A DNA stretch of 64,000 nt from Bisporella sp. PMI_857 (GCA_021307315.1 JAJSPD010000090.1:62001-126000); one strand, 5' to 3'; counted from the first letter of the stretch, positions 44,519 to 57,094 are shown. Notes: generated by a model from the letters alone, not told the origin. Program-made: numbers and translations.

Positions 44519-46084
44519 TCAGTCGTCTGATACTACTGTAACACTCCATATCCTTTTATTTGAAATGCTGTCAACCACACCATGGTTAATGGATGCACTT
44601 ATAGTGATGTTTTTCCCTCCTTGACTAATACTCGTATGACTATCGAGCTTCGAGAGCTCGGGAGATTCGGGAACCCATCCCTCATTATGTTCAGACCAAG
44701 TATGTTCCAAGAGTTTAGCTGCATATTCTGGATATTCCCTCCGATCAAATATAAGACAACGCGGTTCACCGTTTCTGAAAAATACCAAAAGTACCAGCTG
44801 CATCGAAATCGATCCAAATGCGCCTCTCATATCTAGAACCCGCAAATTGCTGTCACGGGAATAGTAGAACAGACTGTCGGCTTCGTTCCACAATTTGCGC
44901 GGAGAGCCGTCAAATATTTTCAACTTAGGATCTACCCGAAAGTGCAGACTGTCTTTGATACTTATTGAGGCATGTTGCGGCATTGTTGCGAAGTAAATTG
45001 GATAGGACAAAGGTTGAAAGTAGTACGGCCTTCTCTCGTCAAAGTCATTGGCTTGAATCCGTAGGCGGGCTTGCCCATTTCGGACATAAAGGCTAGGGCC
45101 TATCATTGTCACGGCTATGGACACACTAAACTGATTCGGCCTCTTCCCTATCTTACCGATATCAGTGTAATAGTCGGCCCTGCTCGGGACAAGCCTAGCC
45201 GGGGGCTTGTCGTTGAACTGCAGACCTCGCGCATTCATAGAGCAGGCGCGGGTTTCACGTCCAAATCTCCGAATATTCCCACCGCTTTTGAACGATGCCG
45301 GAGATCGAGCGATAAAACTACAGAAACCGCCCTCGAAATCTTCTGGTATGGGTTCCCAAGCGAGTAGTGTCATGTCGAGTGTGTTCTTCGAAATCTCCTC
45401 CTGCAATCTGAAAAATGCGCGATGTCTTTCGCCATAGAGCAAGGGCATATTGACGTCGAATATACCCAGAAGACAATAGGCCGTATCTTCGATGCGACTT
45501 GTGACGCGCGAGGCCGCCCATGACATTTTCTGCGAAATTGAGTAGTAGGCCAGTGGAGTATCGCCCAATATGGCTTCCTTTGGTATTGACGTAATTCCCG
45601 ATATGATATGGCAAAGGTGAGTCTTACTGCCAATCTCCTCCCAGACCCGATCATAGAAGAGGACGGTCGGTGGTGCTAGGAGCTCTTGAAGGGTCCATCC
45701 GCGTGTGAACCATCTGCATCTGGGAAACTGATCCTCTGGTGTACTTCCATGTTTGAAGTCGGACAGGAAGACATAACACTTTGCCGCCTGGCGGTACCAG
45801 AAGAACATGGAATTGATCGATTCGCTAAGCTCGGCGCTGCTTGACTTGTCGATACAACATGTATCAACCCAGGCATATTGAAGTCCATCGCTAAGCGCCT
45901 TTTCACATATGTTCTTTATCTTAGACCAGCCGTCTTTGAGTTTTGCAGCTTTCTCCTCCTTGAAGTCCTCGAAATCAACCTCATCGTCACCCCACGTGTG
46001 AGATAATATAGCATATGGAGGAATAACTGGCTCATAGAATGGCTTAGGCTCCAGCCTAGTAGTCGATGTATTGATAAGCCACAT
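44519..46084 (-). CDS. HET-domain protein
   Basis: A single-exon 521-aa frame starts MWLINTSTTRLEPKPF. The HET domain covers about residues 20-160, with the hallmark blocks YAILSHTWGDDEVDFED, YAWVDTCCIDKSSSAEL and RGWTLQELLAPPTVLFYD. A HET-protein extension follows (MSWAASRVTSRIEDTAYCL and LLGIFDVNMPLLYGE, then EEISKNT). The C-terminal half has no domain that I can name. HET proteins trigger incompatibility-type cell death when fungal individuals fuse. The gene is intact, unlike the other immunity-type genes in this window. No NACHT, ankyrin or WD40 part is present. Confidence 0.92.
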   Translation of the reverse strand: MWLINTSTTRLEPKPFYEPVIPPYAILSHTWGDDEVDFEDFKEEKAAKLKDGWSKIKNICEKALSDGLQYAWVDTCCIDKSSSAELSESINSMFFWYRQAAKCYVFLSDFKHGSTPEDQFPRCRWFTRGWTLQELLAPPTVLFYDRVWEEIGSKTHLCHIISGITSIPKEAILGDTPLAYYSISQKMSWAASRVTSRIEDTAYCLLGIFDVNMPLLYGERHRAFFRLQEEISKNTLDMTLLAWEPIPEDFEGGFCSFIARSPASFKSGGNIRRFGRETRACSMNARGLQFNDKPPARLVPSRADYYTDIGKIGKRPNQFSVSIAVTMIGPSLYVRNGQARLRIQANDFDERRPYYFQPLSYPIYFATMPQHASISIKDSLHFRVDPKLKIFDGSPRKLWNEADSLFYYSRDSNLRVLDMRGAFGSISMQLVLLVFFRNGEPRCLIFDRREYPEYAAKLLEHTWSEHNEGWVPESPELSKLDSHTSISQGGKNITISASINHGVVDSISNKRIWSVTVVSDD

Positions 46085-46701
46085 GACGAACTCCCTCGCC
46101 GCTCAAATGACGGTTGATGAACCAGCGAAACGTTTGCCTTGAGGGAGAAGGGACCAATGAGTTAGAGCGGTTTGTTGATGGTGAGATTCCGAACTGGAGC
46201 GCAGCAGATTCGACTCGAACTTTATGACGGCTGGATCTCCGTTCCTGATGGTAGAAGCTGAGTCAAACGAGAAATATTGATTAAGACGAGTTGCAAATGT
46301 TGGGAGCAAGTCGTGCGGCTGAGGGTTGATGACTTGCAGCGGGGAACTCTTCCAGCTTTGCTCTTTGCATACGAAGCAAGTAGAGTCTACCTAGAAAATC
46401 GTTATCGATGAGATGTTTTACAGTACAGTACTGTAGAATTGGTATTGCATCTGGGGAAAAGACAGCTGTGGAGGATGCAATTCAGAGCCAGGTTGCTAGC
46501 ATGTTCTATAAAACCAATTTTAGCCTTCAGACACAATATCAGCACTCTCACGTTATGTAGCAGAAATAAGGCTGACGACGAGGGGAAGCTAAATATCCTG
46601 AGGCAGGAAGTGCTCACTTCAAGTGCGGCAGGGAGATAAGCGAATGAGACTGGCCGTAGAGGGTTAGTGCGCATAAAATATGGGTCAAAAAATAATATCA
46701 A
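46085..46701. other. Upstream region of the HET gene
   Basis: No supported gene. Confidence 0.4.
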
Positions 46702-47083
46702 TCAGTGTTCCGAAGTGAAGCCGATTTCGAAGTCTACTGTAAACAGGGGCAACGACTCCCTCTCTTTGAAGCTATTATTGATGTCGCCCGCATCTTTGGG
46801 CTTTTGAGAGTAGTTGTTTAAAGCATTACCTGACTTGGTCATTAATTCTTCATTGACAGGCGCAGCTCGCCCAAACACCAAGCGGTGAGGAGATTCTGCC
46901 CTCGTAAAATAAAATGGGCCGAATCCGGGGTCCCCAGATACCACGTCCCGAATACCAATTTGAGGCTGAGACACTAATTTCCCCCTTCCCTGCTGCCATT
47001 GACGCTTCAAAGCTGGCGACACTTTCTTTAAGATACTTCTTAGCTTTGGGCAAAGTTGCAAGCTTCTGGAGCAAGTTATGCAT
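46702..47083 (-). pseudogene. Possible coding remnant in two overlapping frames
   Basis: Two minus-strand frames overlap here: 46850-47083 with LLQKLATLPKAKKYLKES, then 46702-47061 with SGDPGFGPFYFTRAESP and FTVDFEIGFTSEH. The shift between them, with balanced residue composition on each side, suggests a frame-broken gene. A similar FEIGFS word is encoded at 55120-55521 on the same strand. I do not recognise the family. Confidence 0.3.
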
Positions 47084-47513
47084 AGGTAAATTGCAACTCT
47101 AAGTTATCCTAAATTGTTGTTGTTGACTTTGACAAAGCCAAGAACAAGCTTAAGATGTAGTCTAGAATGGAGACTTGCGCGAACTATGCTCTCCTCAGCT
47201 GGTAGAGGCGGATGTATCTATTGTGGGCTCTATGAAAGTTTATCTAAGCCCTTCTGGAGATTCCTGGTAGTTCAGCAAAACCGATTGCACAGGTGGGGAA
47301 AGAATTAAGTTCCGATATTCTGCCAGGAGACGAGGAAAGAGGGGCAATTAATATTATCACCTAGCATTGCACAACAGGAAAGAATGAACACCGATTCTTC
47401 AACTGTCCAGACCCAATTGAAAAAGATGGTTTATTTGCGCCTCGTCGAGCTCTTTCTTCCTGATAAATTTCGTAATCACCAAAGTCTAGCTGGTTCAAAT
47501 TCCAGGAATCTTC

Positions 47514-49337
47514 TTAATTTTTTGCCTTTTCACCATTGATTATGCCGCCCACGATCGTTGCAATGTTTGTCAAAGCTTCATCTCTATGGCGGTATCCGAC
47601 GAGCTGGATCGCAATTGGTGCATCTTTGTAAAGCTCAGGTCCAGTGTCTAAGGAAGTGTATAATATCAGCTGCCGATACCTCAGAGAAACAGGAGTGGAG
47701 GGATAGAGCAGAATCATACACAAACTATAAACCTTAGAATCCTGTGGGCCATATGTCGCATTGCTATATCATCCGGCAAATCATAATCTTGCACTTTACC
47801 CGCGGGCAATACAACGGCGGGGAAGTCGAGGACATTCCACAAACCGGTATAGGATGCACCACTCCAACTATTGAAAGGAACAGCCGTATGAGGTGCTACG
47901 GGCATAAGGATCGCATCGATGTTGTTGTTGAGGAAAAGCTTGAGGTAGGACTTCGCTGCTGCGGCTCGGCGGACGTTGAGGTCAAAGAAACCACGAAGAT
48001 CTGTTCCCTTGAACGTGAGCAAGGGAGTCACTGCGAGAGATGGAATGACTGGCTCTTCGGTTCGTGCAAATAATTCTAGAAAGTGCTTGAAAACGCATCA
48101 CGTCAGCATTGGAAGGCATGAAGTGGTGCTTTTGGACTTACTTCACTTCCCAGTAGCGTCCAGTATTGAATAAGATCCGTGTAAACTCCTACCGTATTAG
48201 GTAGGGTAAGAGGGATGACTTCGGCATTGCCACTTTTCCAAAGATCAGCCGCCGTTTCGAGACCACGTCGAACGGGAGGTGTTGGGGTATAAATTCCATC
48301 ATCCCGGACAAGACCAATTCTGAGCTTTTTCTTGGTTGGTAGATTTGTCCATGGCACAGAGATTACAGCGCTGCCATAGCGCCAAGTCTCTGTTTGCATG
48401 ATTGTTTTCAAGAAGAGAGAACAATCTCGAAGCGAAGTTGCCAACGGCCCTGCCGACGAATGCACCCCGTCCGTTCCTGGCACGGAAAGATCTCGAACAC
48501 CTTCATGAGGCACCAACCCTACGCTGGGTTTAAAACCATAGATGATCCCATTACAGAGGGCGGGGATACGAATACTTCCTCCTATATCAGTACCAACCCC
48601 GAGTACACTTCCTCGAAGTGTAATAAGAGCACCTTCACCACCGGCACTTCCACCAGCAGTCAGGAAAGTGTTGTGAGGATTCAAAGTCCTCCCAAAAACG
48701 TTGTTGTCGCTGTCACCAGTCATGATGCTTTGAGGGAGATTTGTCTTGCAGTAAAGGATAGCGCCTAGGTCAAGTAACAAGGCCGCAAGCGAACTGTTTT
48801 CTTCTGCTGGCTCGTTGATGAAGCACCCCAGTCCTGTCGATGTGTCATACCCTTTGACCTGGAAGCTGTCCTTGAGAGAGATTGGCAAACCATGGAAAGG
48901 GCGAAGTGTCTTGCCAGATTTCCGTTCCTGGTCTAATTGACGAGCTCTCTCGATCGCTTCGTCGAAGAAAATCTCGGTCAAGCAATTACGCTGTTACAGC
49001 AGTTAGTTATTTGTTGTTTATTCATGACATGAACGAGGCGGAACTTGAGTTCACAAACCAGTTGATGAGCAATGGCTGCTCTTTTGCAAAAGGCGATCGT
49101 AGCCTGCTCAGCAGACAAATCTCCAGTCTTGAGCTTCTCTAGAAGAGCTGTCGCGTCATACTCCGAGGTGACTTTGCACTCAACATCGTTCAAGATTCCA
49201 CCGGTAGTCGGTACATCGATGGAGTTAGAGGAATTCTCATATTTCCTTCAATGAAAGCAACCACTCCTTTGGGATCTTGCCGTTCTGTTGTAGCTTTTTC
49301 TCTGCAGCAATGCTTCGATAATATTAGATTCTGACAT
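47514..49337 (-). pseudogene. Amidase-signature gene with frameshifts
   Basis: The main part (48103-48981, minus strand) has the amidase signature: catalytic Lys in PISLKDSF, the Gly/Ser-rich loop GGSAGGEGALITLRGS, and the nucleophile Ser segment GTDIGGSIRIPA. Downstream blocks are ILMPVAPHTAVP, ATYGPQDSK and the C-terminal DAPIAIQLVGYRHRDEAL. The N-terminal segment (MSES.. from the ATG at 49337, then KIPKEWLLS, then the NDVECKV block) needs two frame changes, and another is needed between DLPDDIAM and ATYGPQ near 47750. Two introns (one about 48070-48145, one near 47660-47720) can be placed. Amidases hydrolyse C-N amide bonds. With about three shifts this copy is probably dead, unless the sequence has errors. 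Confidence 0.75.
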
Positions 49338-50345
49338 CTTGAATTGAATTGAGAGGGGACTTGAAAGTTTCTAAAGTAGTAACTTTGAAAAATAGAACCA
49401 CGACTTTTGAAATGAAAAAGAACTCCTTAGATAAGATTTGGTAAGTTATGTTGGGAGGTCTTTATCCTTGGATGAATGGGGACAACGCCACTCTTACACG
49501 CAATGCACTACTCATGAGCACTCACCCCTGAAGCCATCCCCGAAACGAATACCTCTGGCGACCCACCTTTAGGCCTCAGCGCTCTACCGCACCCAGAGCC
49601 TGCATCAACCGCGAATATTGAAGTATAGATTTGTGATATTACAGCCAATATTGCCCTTATGAGCTAATCTGAATCTCAATCTATTTGTAGTGATAAAAAC
49701 CATCCATCGAAGCACTACTCGCCGTTTTTATTTGGTTTGACAATAAGTCCAGTGGTGCAGGTAACTGGCAAGCCTCCGTATCGACCACTGGAGTAGCTTT
49801 CCTTACCAGAACCCTACAGATAACCAAGAGGCTCTGTCGGCATCCCGCAAAAGTTCGTCAGAAACCCTTTTTAATTAGAAATGATTATCATAAGATGAGC
49901 CTCTAGCACTAGCCATTGTCATAGGCTGTACCGATTCTGGTACCTGGAATTTGAGGCATCCCTGCCTCCTAACTGACTGTGGCAGGCGACGGATAAGCTT
50001 ATCTGACAACTCTCCGGTCAAACCTCCGTCCATCATTCCGTTTCGTGAAAACTCAATATTCGACCTATTCACTTTTGCCAGCTGCGACATACTCATCTCA
50101 GCACATGCGAAGCTTCTACAACCAATTCTATTGTGCATTTGTAATGCTATCTTTTCATACAGACGCCAGTCCTCCGATCATCGTTCCGTCAAGACATAGA
50201 CGGATCTCTTGGCCACCACACCACGAGTCATCCTTGTGTGTAGGGTCGTTAGAAGCGTCAGCCTGTTTGGTTGATTTCGAATCTATCCGCCCAGCTTGTT
50301 AACCTTCCGTACCCACTCAAAAGGATCTACTGGATCGGTTTTTAA
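49338..50345. other. Intergenic stretch, no supported gene
   Basis: The left end is the upstream flank of the amidase pseudogene. The rest has only short frames. Confidence 0.45.
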
Positions 50346-51690
50346 ATGGCATCTTCTGCTGCCAAGCCTCAACGACTCAAGGCATGCATGTGATCGATGC
50401 TACGAGCTCAAAGCGCGATGCGTACGTATATCCGCTGCTATAGACTGCCACAGGTCCAATAGATTGGGCCAGAAGTGCTTAACTATTCGACCAGTTCGAC
50501 CAGCAGGTCGAAAAGTTCAACCCCGTGGGGACGCAACAGCAGATACCCTGCCGGGCCAACAAACCTCCGCTGCAGAAGTTCAAGATGACCTATGCAAGAT
50601 TGATACACAACTGTGGAGTATTGGCCCGGATGAGGAAAGGCTGTTGATATTCTTCCTGGCCCAACCGGACACTTTCGAATACTGCGTAGTATGCCCCAGG
50701 TTCAACAAAGCTGAACATCGATCATTTGCCGCTCCGTTACCAGAGGCTTTACCGGTACTCAAGGATGCTTACCTGGCATGTGCCGGTGCGTTGAAATCAC
50801 TCTACCTTGGTCAAGAAACGGAGGACAGTTCGGCTACAAACCTCCGTCGCGCATCATCAGCAATAAAGACGCTACGCTCACTTCCTGTTGGCAATTCCCA
50901 GGAAGCTGCTATATGTCTCACGTTGGGAACTGCATTAGCCCTCTTTATCTACTCCGCCGTGGGCGTGGGTCTCTCTGATATTTGTCACTCCTCCCTCAGC
51001 AAAGCAGAACCGTTCTTGGAGATGGCCGTGTTAGATCCCGATACCAAGCCTCTGGTGACCTTTCTTGTCTTGTTAGAGACGATGACTTGTTTTGTACATC
51101 GTCAGAAACCAACCCTCAAGATTCAGATGCGGAAAGCTGAAAGTGTGGATCGATGCTTGGGGTCCTGCCTGCCTTTGTTGCCGTACTATTATGATCTCTG
51201 CGAGATCAATCACGCACTTGCTGTAGACACAGATAAAAAGTGTCTGGCTCGTATTGAACATCACCTAGATGGCGTTCAGGCGGCAGTGGACACATGGCAA
51301 CCATCTCAGCCGGATAATTTCATCGAGAAATTTTCATCTGCGAAGATCGTGCATCTTCTCGCCCATGCCAAGGTGTATCGATTGGCAACGCTGCTACTGA
51401 GCCACCGTCTGCGTTATGTGTTTTGTCAGCAAGATAATCAGGCCGACATCTGGTCAAAAGAGATCATGAGGGAGCTTGAGCTTGCACGGCGAGTAACATC
51501 ACGGTTGACTCGATTTGTCACACTTCCATTTCTGATCGCTGCTGTTGAGATTCGAGGGTTTGATGGACGAACGGAGACTTGTAGAAATAGAAAAAGAGAG
51601 TCACGGGGCCTTCAGAAAGTATGGGGTAAAACGAGTTAATTGCTGAAGGTTGTAGAACATGAACTACAGGAGAGAATCTCGCTACTTATA
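50346..51690 (+). pseudogene. Zn2Cys6 regulator pseudogene
   Basis: The natural start is the ATG at 50346 (MASSAAKPQRLKAC..), but a tandem 4-bp duplication (GCATGCATG near 50381-50390) shifts the frame just before the zinc cluster. The cluster itself, CDRCYELKARC..DCHRSNRLGQKC, has Ser where the fifth Cys should be. The body of the protein (about 50570-51560, LWSIGPDEERLLIFFLAQP and on) is open in one frame. Near 51575 another 1-nt shift occurs, after which LVEIEKESHGAFRKYG is readable and soon ends at stops. Such proteins normally bind DNA and control nearby gene clusters. This copy probably cannot. Confidence 0.75.
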
Positions 51691-51846
51691 GAGATGTGAT
51701 ACTCACACCTGAGTATCACATACGACGGAACGCACACGTCAGTAGATTCATCACCGAAGGCAAAAGTACGTATGCATCTTGCGCAAGCATACCTACAACT
51801 TCCCCAATAGGCTAGGTATGATCCTTAGACCTAGCCTGCTCAACAC
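51585..51846 (-). repeat. Inverted copy of the 43092-43358 segment
   Basis: It overlaps the 3' end of the Zn2Cys6 pseudogene and continues past it to ..cctgctcaacac. Its reverse complement matches 43092-43358 closely, with scattered differences. The similarity ends sharply on both sides. Confidence 0.75.
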
Positions 51847-53100
51847 ACTAGATGCTACATAGCATATTCTAATTAAAGCATTGATGTAAGAAGGGTCTGA
51901 AACTAAGCTAATTGCCTCACAAGCCTCGTGCAGTGTACGCGCTGTCCAAAGAATCCGTCTAAAGAGAGAGTCCGAAATGCCCACCCCAAGAACGAACCGC
52001 GTCCGCCGTCGTGGCTTTATTACATCACGCATACTCAAAGCCCTCTGTGGTATACTAATCGAATAGCCTTACCTATATCGATGCGAGATGGCAGATTTCC
52101 TCTATCGTAGATTTCGTAAAAGGATATCGGAAAGATTGATCGGTCGGACTCTGCGGCTAATAGGCTAGACGAGATCAGCGATCCATCGCATCGCACAACA
52201 ACGGGATGCCGACCTTCGATATCACTATCTAAATAGGATATCGCAATACAAGCCTTACGAATAAGTCAGATGGAGGGAATTTTGCGTTCTCGAAATAGTT
52301 GTGGCGTAGTGTTGAGCCTGAAACGCTCTTCCCGCCCTTTTGCAACTCTTTAAACGGCCGCCGATAACAAGACAACATTACTTGCTGTATATCCTCGGGC
52401 CAAGGCATGCATGGCGATTCTCTCCCGTCTGGATCTCTTTTATTTTTCTGCCAAGTTTATCGATGCAGAATCCACTGGACATCCCCTCATGCACGCATCA
52501 CCCTATTGAAACTGACCTTTTCGGCTCCATCCGCTTCAATACGTAGCACAACAGCCCCCTGCCAACTCAAACCACACCAAATAGCTTCTCCTCTAAAGTC
52601 GCCGATCTATAAGCCATAGGAGACCTGTGCTGTAAGAAGGTGCGTCTATCTCCATTTAGCGCCGTGGCTGTTCTTAGCCGCAAGCCTCATTTGAGGAGTT
52701 GTGTAGCATTCCACTAAACAATTATTTTTGAAACTTAGGCCCCAAAACCCGAGGGGGACTATCCGTCAGTTGCGGATTGAGATACGAGTTTTGATATGTT
52801 GTTTTCAGTTATGTTTGGATTGCATGGAGCTCTTGGAGATGTTTTGTGAGCGCCTATTGGACCGAGAGGAGAATTGGAAGGCCCTCAAGTCGGGAGGGGT
52901 TGTAGGAGATTTCTAGAATACATCGAAACGATGTAAGGCTTGCCGCTTCGTGGCGGCTACTTTCTTGGCGGTTTCTTGGATGTGAGGCTCGGGAAAGGAC
53001 TATATAAGATAGCGGCTTGAGAGCCGGCGGAAGAGAATGGAAACTGTGAAGCAATCAACATCTTTTCCCTGCTATTTTCCACTTCCAGATCTTGTTCACC
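51847..53100. other. Intergenic region upstream of a membrane-protein gene
   Basis: No supported gene. Short frames on both strands lack motifs. Confidence 0.45.
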
Positions 53101-54551
53101 ATGGGGCAGGCAAACTCCATTGTCAAACATTGCAACAACACCGAAACTCCATTGAATCGCAGCGGCTGTGTTATCAGGTTCGACACCTCCGGAATCGAAA
53201 CGGGCGGTTTCAGTACAACCGTGCTCAATGCCTCTAGCTCCAACATGGCTGTGTTCAATACGTCTACTTTCAGTGATTTCTTGGTCGATACGTCCTCGCT
53301 CAACGCGTCTGCTGTTCGTGTTAAGAGCTTCGGTAGCGTCATCAGAGAAGGATTCGAGGGAGACGCTGACATTGCTGGCAAAGGGGTAGGTCATTAATAC
53401 CCTCTTGTGAACTCAGACTCACGATATTTTCTTCTATGTAGGTATTCTTTGCGTTTGTAACGGTCAGTGTCGTTATCGTTACCTTGAGTTTGGTTATCAC
53501 CGCTGCACGTGGCTTCTCGATTCTAGCGAATCGGTTTGGAAGGTAATCTTATGATAATCCTCTCCCTATCTTCGTTTTGAAGCTAAAAAGATTGCCTAGT
53601 TCATGGGCATGGCTGGCTAAAACCAAAGAATGGCCTGATAAGCTCCACGATGTTTTAGACACTTTGATCATCTCGTCAGCTGATGTACAACTCCTCCTTA
53701 TAGTCGCCTTGGCAGTCGCCTTCTTAAAGACTTCACAATGCTCTATATCCCTCTACCACTACCTCATTATGTACCACATGACGCTTCTTGGTGTTGCAAC
53801 CTCCGTTCTCGCCCTAGTGCTCGTCTGTAACCCGGCCGAATTTCTCATCTCATCGTCGGTTCGGCTGGGTTTCATATGGTTCTGTATAGGCAACATGATG
53901 GCAACTAGACGCAAGGACGCATCCCTCTATCCCCAACTCGCAGCAGAGGAAATTCAGGATAAAATTCCTTCGAAGGGGCAACAAGACAGCCTTCTTTTCC
54001 TACCCGCATATTGTATTCTCGAGGAGTCGTTCAATATGTTTCTCGACTTGCCAGACGACCAATCAGAATATCTTACTAACAAGGGCGACAGGCGTTTCAT
54101 TGTCGTTCAAAACATTGTCGTCGCTGCCACAGCTACGATTGTATCGTGTCTCATTCTCATTATCTTGGTATATAAATGCATATGCCTGTATCTTGGGAGA
54201 AAAGTTCCCCTGAACACTTGGATGCGAATCTGGTCCTATACTAGAATCCCGATCAAAGGCCTTGTCTGGTTCACAAGCCTAGGAGTGATCGTGTGGAATT
54301 GGGTCATCATTGTGCAACTACGTCATTGGATAGACCAAAGCGAATGGTTAGATAAGAAATCAGGCAATCCAGAAAATGTCATACGAGGAATTGGACAGAT
54401 CGCTCCTCTTGCTTCTCTTGGTGCCATTGGCTTCGCGTTACTGGATATGCCGGGGCAAATGTGGAGACGGAGAAAAGCACGTAACCGCAATAGTAACAAG
54501 TCGGTAGGAGGGAGCTCTATCCAATCGCAGAGCTTGACTCCTACACCATAG
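53101..54551 (+). CDS. Multi-pass membrane protein of unknown function
   Basis: Exons 53101-53385, 53442-53542 and 53591-54551, with introns of 56 and 48 nt, close to 448 aa. The first 95 residues are hydrophilic, rich in Ser, Thr and Asn, with several NxS/T sites; many short hydrophobic-plus-Asn units there resemble each other (VLNASSSN, VFNTSTFS, SSLNAS). About six hydrophobic segments follow: near residues 96-118, 150-165, 178-205, about 300-325, 355-375 and 410-430. The C-terminal tail is basic and Ser-rich. The topology suggests a plasma-membrane or vacuolar protein, but I recognise no family. It looks intact. Confidence 0.75.
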
Positions 54552-55799
54552 GTGTATAGCCGTGTTTCGAGCAAAATCTTCCGTTCAAGACTCATATTTT
54601 TGGTGGTTATTGTTATTCCTTTTTTGGGTGGGGGGGAGGGCCTATTGAGAGGCGGTTCTTCATGGTGCATTGGTGAGGGAATGTTAATGGGGCTATGGGG
54701 TTTGAGTTTTGTTGTTGAGTAAATGATGTTTGTGAGAAGAGAGTTGGAGTTGTAATATTAGATAGCCAATTGCGTACGATGCGATTTGATGATTTGATTA
54801 TTCGGGAACGAGCTGCCTGTTCGATTGGATATTATTTCGGTAATATATATGATTGACTGTTGTGCTCTAGTATAGTGGTTTATGTGATGTTGTGACCCTC
54901 GTCTGAGTGACAAGGAGAAGGAGGCACTTGGCCTAACTGTTGACCTCAAGGGGTTCAAGCGCTAGTTAGAGGGGTCGGCGGTATTGTTTGGAACAGGAGG
55001 GATCCCTACCACCCAGTCGGCAAGACAAGCTACAGCAAGCCTAATACAGAATCCCGCAGGGATGCATCTGTTTTCGGCTCCCCCGTTCGTCGGAATAGGC
55101 GCATCCTCGTACCTTTAGATCAGTTCTCTGCTAAGAGATTCAAAAACACTATTGCGATTTGCAATGAAGTGAGTTGTGAGATTAATTTGGGTTCTATAAG
55201 AGTAGAAGAGAAGTATCCTCGATATGTATGAAAAGACTTGGTTGGAAATTGATGTGAGACAGCAGATGGGAGAGTTGAATTATCTTTAAACGAAAAACCA
55301 AGAAAATGAAAGAAAATGAAGCACAAGATGGAGTCACAATATGGAACATGTAGATCAGCAGCGGCAGAAGCTTGTTTAGGCGGGTAGAAACTGAAGCCGA
55401 TTTCGAATTCTATTTGTGTACTGTCAGCATGAGGTAGAATGGACAGAATTGGCTCTGCTCTACGATGATAATTAGCAGCGGTACCTCGAGGGTACAACCG
55501 AGCAGAGGTGCACAGCCACAAGTGTCTGGAAATGGACCCAACTAAAAATAATTAACTAAAAAACCAGCGACACCCAATTCGCCTTCTACTGTATCATAAT
55601 GCATGCGAAGGTAAGGGCTCAAGGAGTTAAGAATTCACTTTAAAGAAATGTACTTGTATATTAGTAATAGTTGCCCTATCGGGTTAGCCGCCAGACGTTA
55701 ATAAAACGTCACGCTTCTTACGAATCTTTTTCTCCGATAGACGACTAGATTACTATTTCTCGAGTTTTGACTTACTAGCGCAAAGGAGTAGGGTTAAAA
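54552..55799. other. Intergenic stretch, no supported gene
   Basis: A minus-strand frame at 55120-55521 (133 aa) has no motif apart from the FEIGFS word also seen at 46702-47083. A G-rich run lies near 54627-54640. Confidence 0.45.
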
Positions 55800-56091
55800 G
55801 CGATACAGCTTCGGCTACTACAACTTAACGACCCCAGAACCCCCGACTTTTTATCCCTATCACTTGTTACACTTTACAATAAAGCTTTTCTTATTGTAAA
55901 CACTTACAACTCTTCTATTAACGCCGCTAGAGCAGGACAAGCTGTCCGCTCTTTTATATCCCTCCCACGTACTTTCTTTTTACGCTTAACACTTATTGCT
56001 AGAAACTTTAACCTTTACCACTGCCGCTGGCAGCCATCACTTGATCGCAGTCTAAACACTGAAGCCACAAACTTTGTTACTTGGATAGACT

Positions 56092-56342
56092 TGTAATAAC
56101 CGAAGCAGAAGCGAAGGTCATGGCGCGGGATCAAGGGGTTGGCGAGCAGGGTATGAGGGGTTTCAGAGCCGATACGGAGGAGAGTCGGAGTCGCCTATAT
56201 ATAAAGGCCTGCTCCTACTCTCTACAGTTGTTCCTCATGTTTTCGTACCCTTCGCAGTAGACCTATAAGGCAGTCATACTCAGTCTATTGTACGCACTCC
56301 CATATGCCTCTATTCTAGCCCGTGACTCCTTGCGTCGTTACA
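56092..56342 (+). mobile_element. Solo LTR (251 bp) with target duplication agact
   Basis: It starts TGTAATAACCGAAG and ends GTCGTTACA. agact flanks both ends (56087-56091 and 56343-56347). It is the same family as 24440. It interrupts the LINE endonuclease sequence. Confidence 0.9.
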
Positions 56343-56675
56343 AGACTTTCTTGACTTTACTTTAACTTCTACTGCGGACAAAGCTACACATAACCGAGGA
56401 AACGTTCTAGATTTAGCTTTTGTTAATTCCGCGCTAGAATTCCTCGGAATAACTACGGAGCTTTCAAAAGACTTAGAAAACAGCTCAGACCATCGAACAC
56501 TTTTTTCGACTGTGTATTGGGATTGTCGGCATCGCGAGCCAATCACTTCATTTCGACTAGCCACGCTTAACAAAAAAAGCTTTTTGAAATCTTTCAAAGA
56601 GCATATAGAGCCAGTTCAACTGCTAAGGACCCCACAAAACCCAACAGAGCTCGATATATACGCTACTAAACTCAC

Positions 56676-56847
56676 TGTCACGGTACCGACCCTGGTCGAG
56701 CACGTGACCTACTGCCGAGCCGCTAGGGCTCCCTCGTGTATATATAGCTTGCTCTTCTCGAGCTCCTCTTCCTTCCTCAGCTATAGATTCTCGTATGATA
56801 CCACCGTTGCCCTCCGTATCTGTAGATCCACAGCCCGTGTCGTGACA
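56676..56847 (+). mobile_element. Solo LTR (172 bp), TGTCACG..CGTGACA ends
   Basis: The 7-bp ends are perfect inverted repeats. The flanks ctcac and cccac differ at one base. A gtatatatag word inside is a plausible promoter. It resembles the element at 62662. Confidence 0.7.
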
Positions 56848-56869
56848 CCCACAAGCCAAATCCAAAAAG

Positions 56870-57094
56870 TGTCACGGCCCTGGCCCTGTCTCGCTTAGAG
56901 CTTGGCCCCTGACATCACAGGGCTCGCTTACACTGGCCCCTGGCCAGCCTCCTGTGTATAAAGCACTGCTTCCCCCCCCCTCTTCTGTCTGTAGCTTGTT
57001 CTCTTAGTTATAACAATTGAAAGTCGTTCATGCCTTTGAGTCCCTCTACCTGAGATCTACGGATCGAGATCCCTGTTCGTCTTGAGTTGTTACA
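56870..57094 (+). mobile_element. Solo LTR (225 bp), same family as 22805
   Basis: It starts TGTCACGGCCCTGG and ends TTGAGTTGTTACA. Flanks aaaag and aaatg are an imperfect 5-bp match. Confidence 0.85.

Noticed and set aside
56512..56898. A 128-aa open frame
   Set aside because: It joins LINE endonuclease sequence to an LTR and the next LTR; it is a chimera of mobile elements, not a gene.
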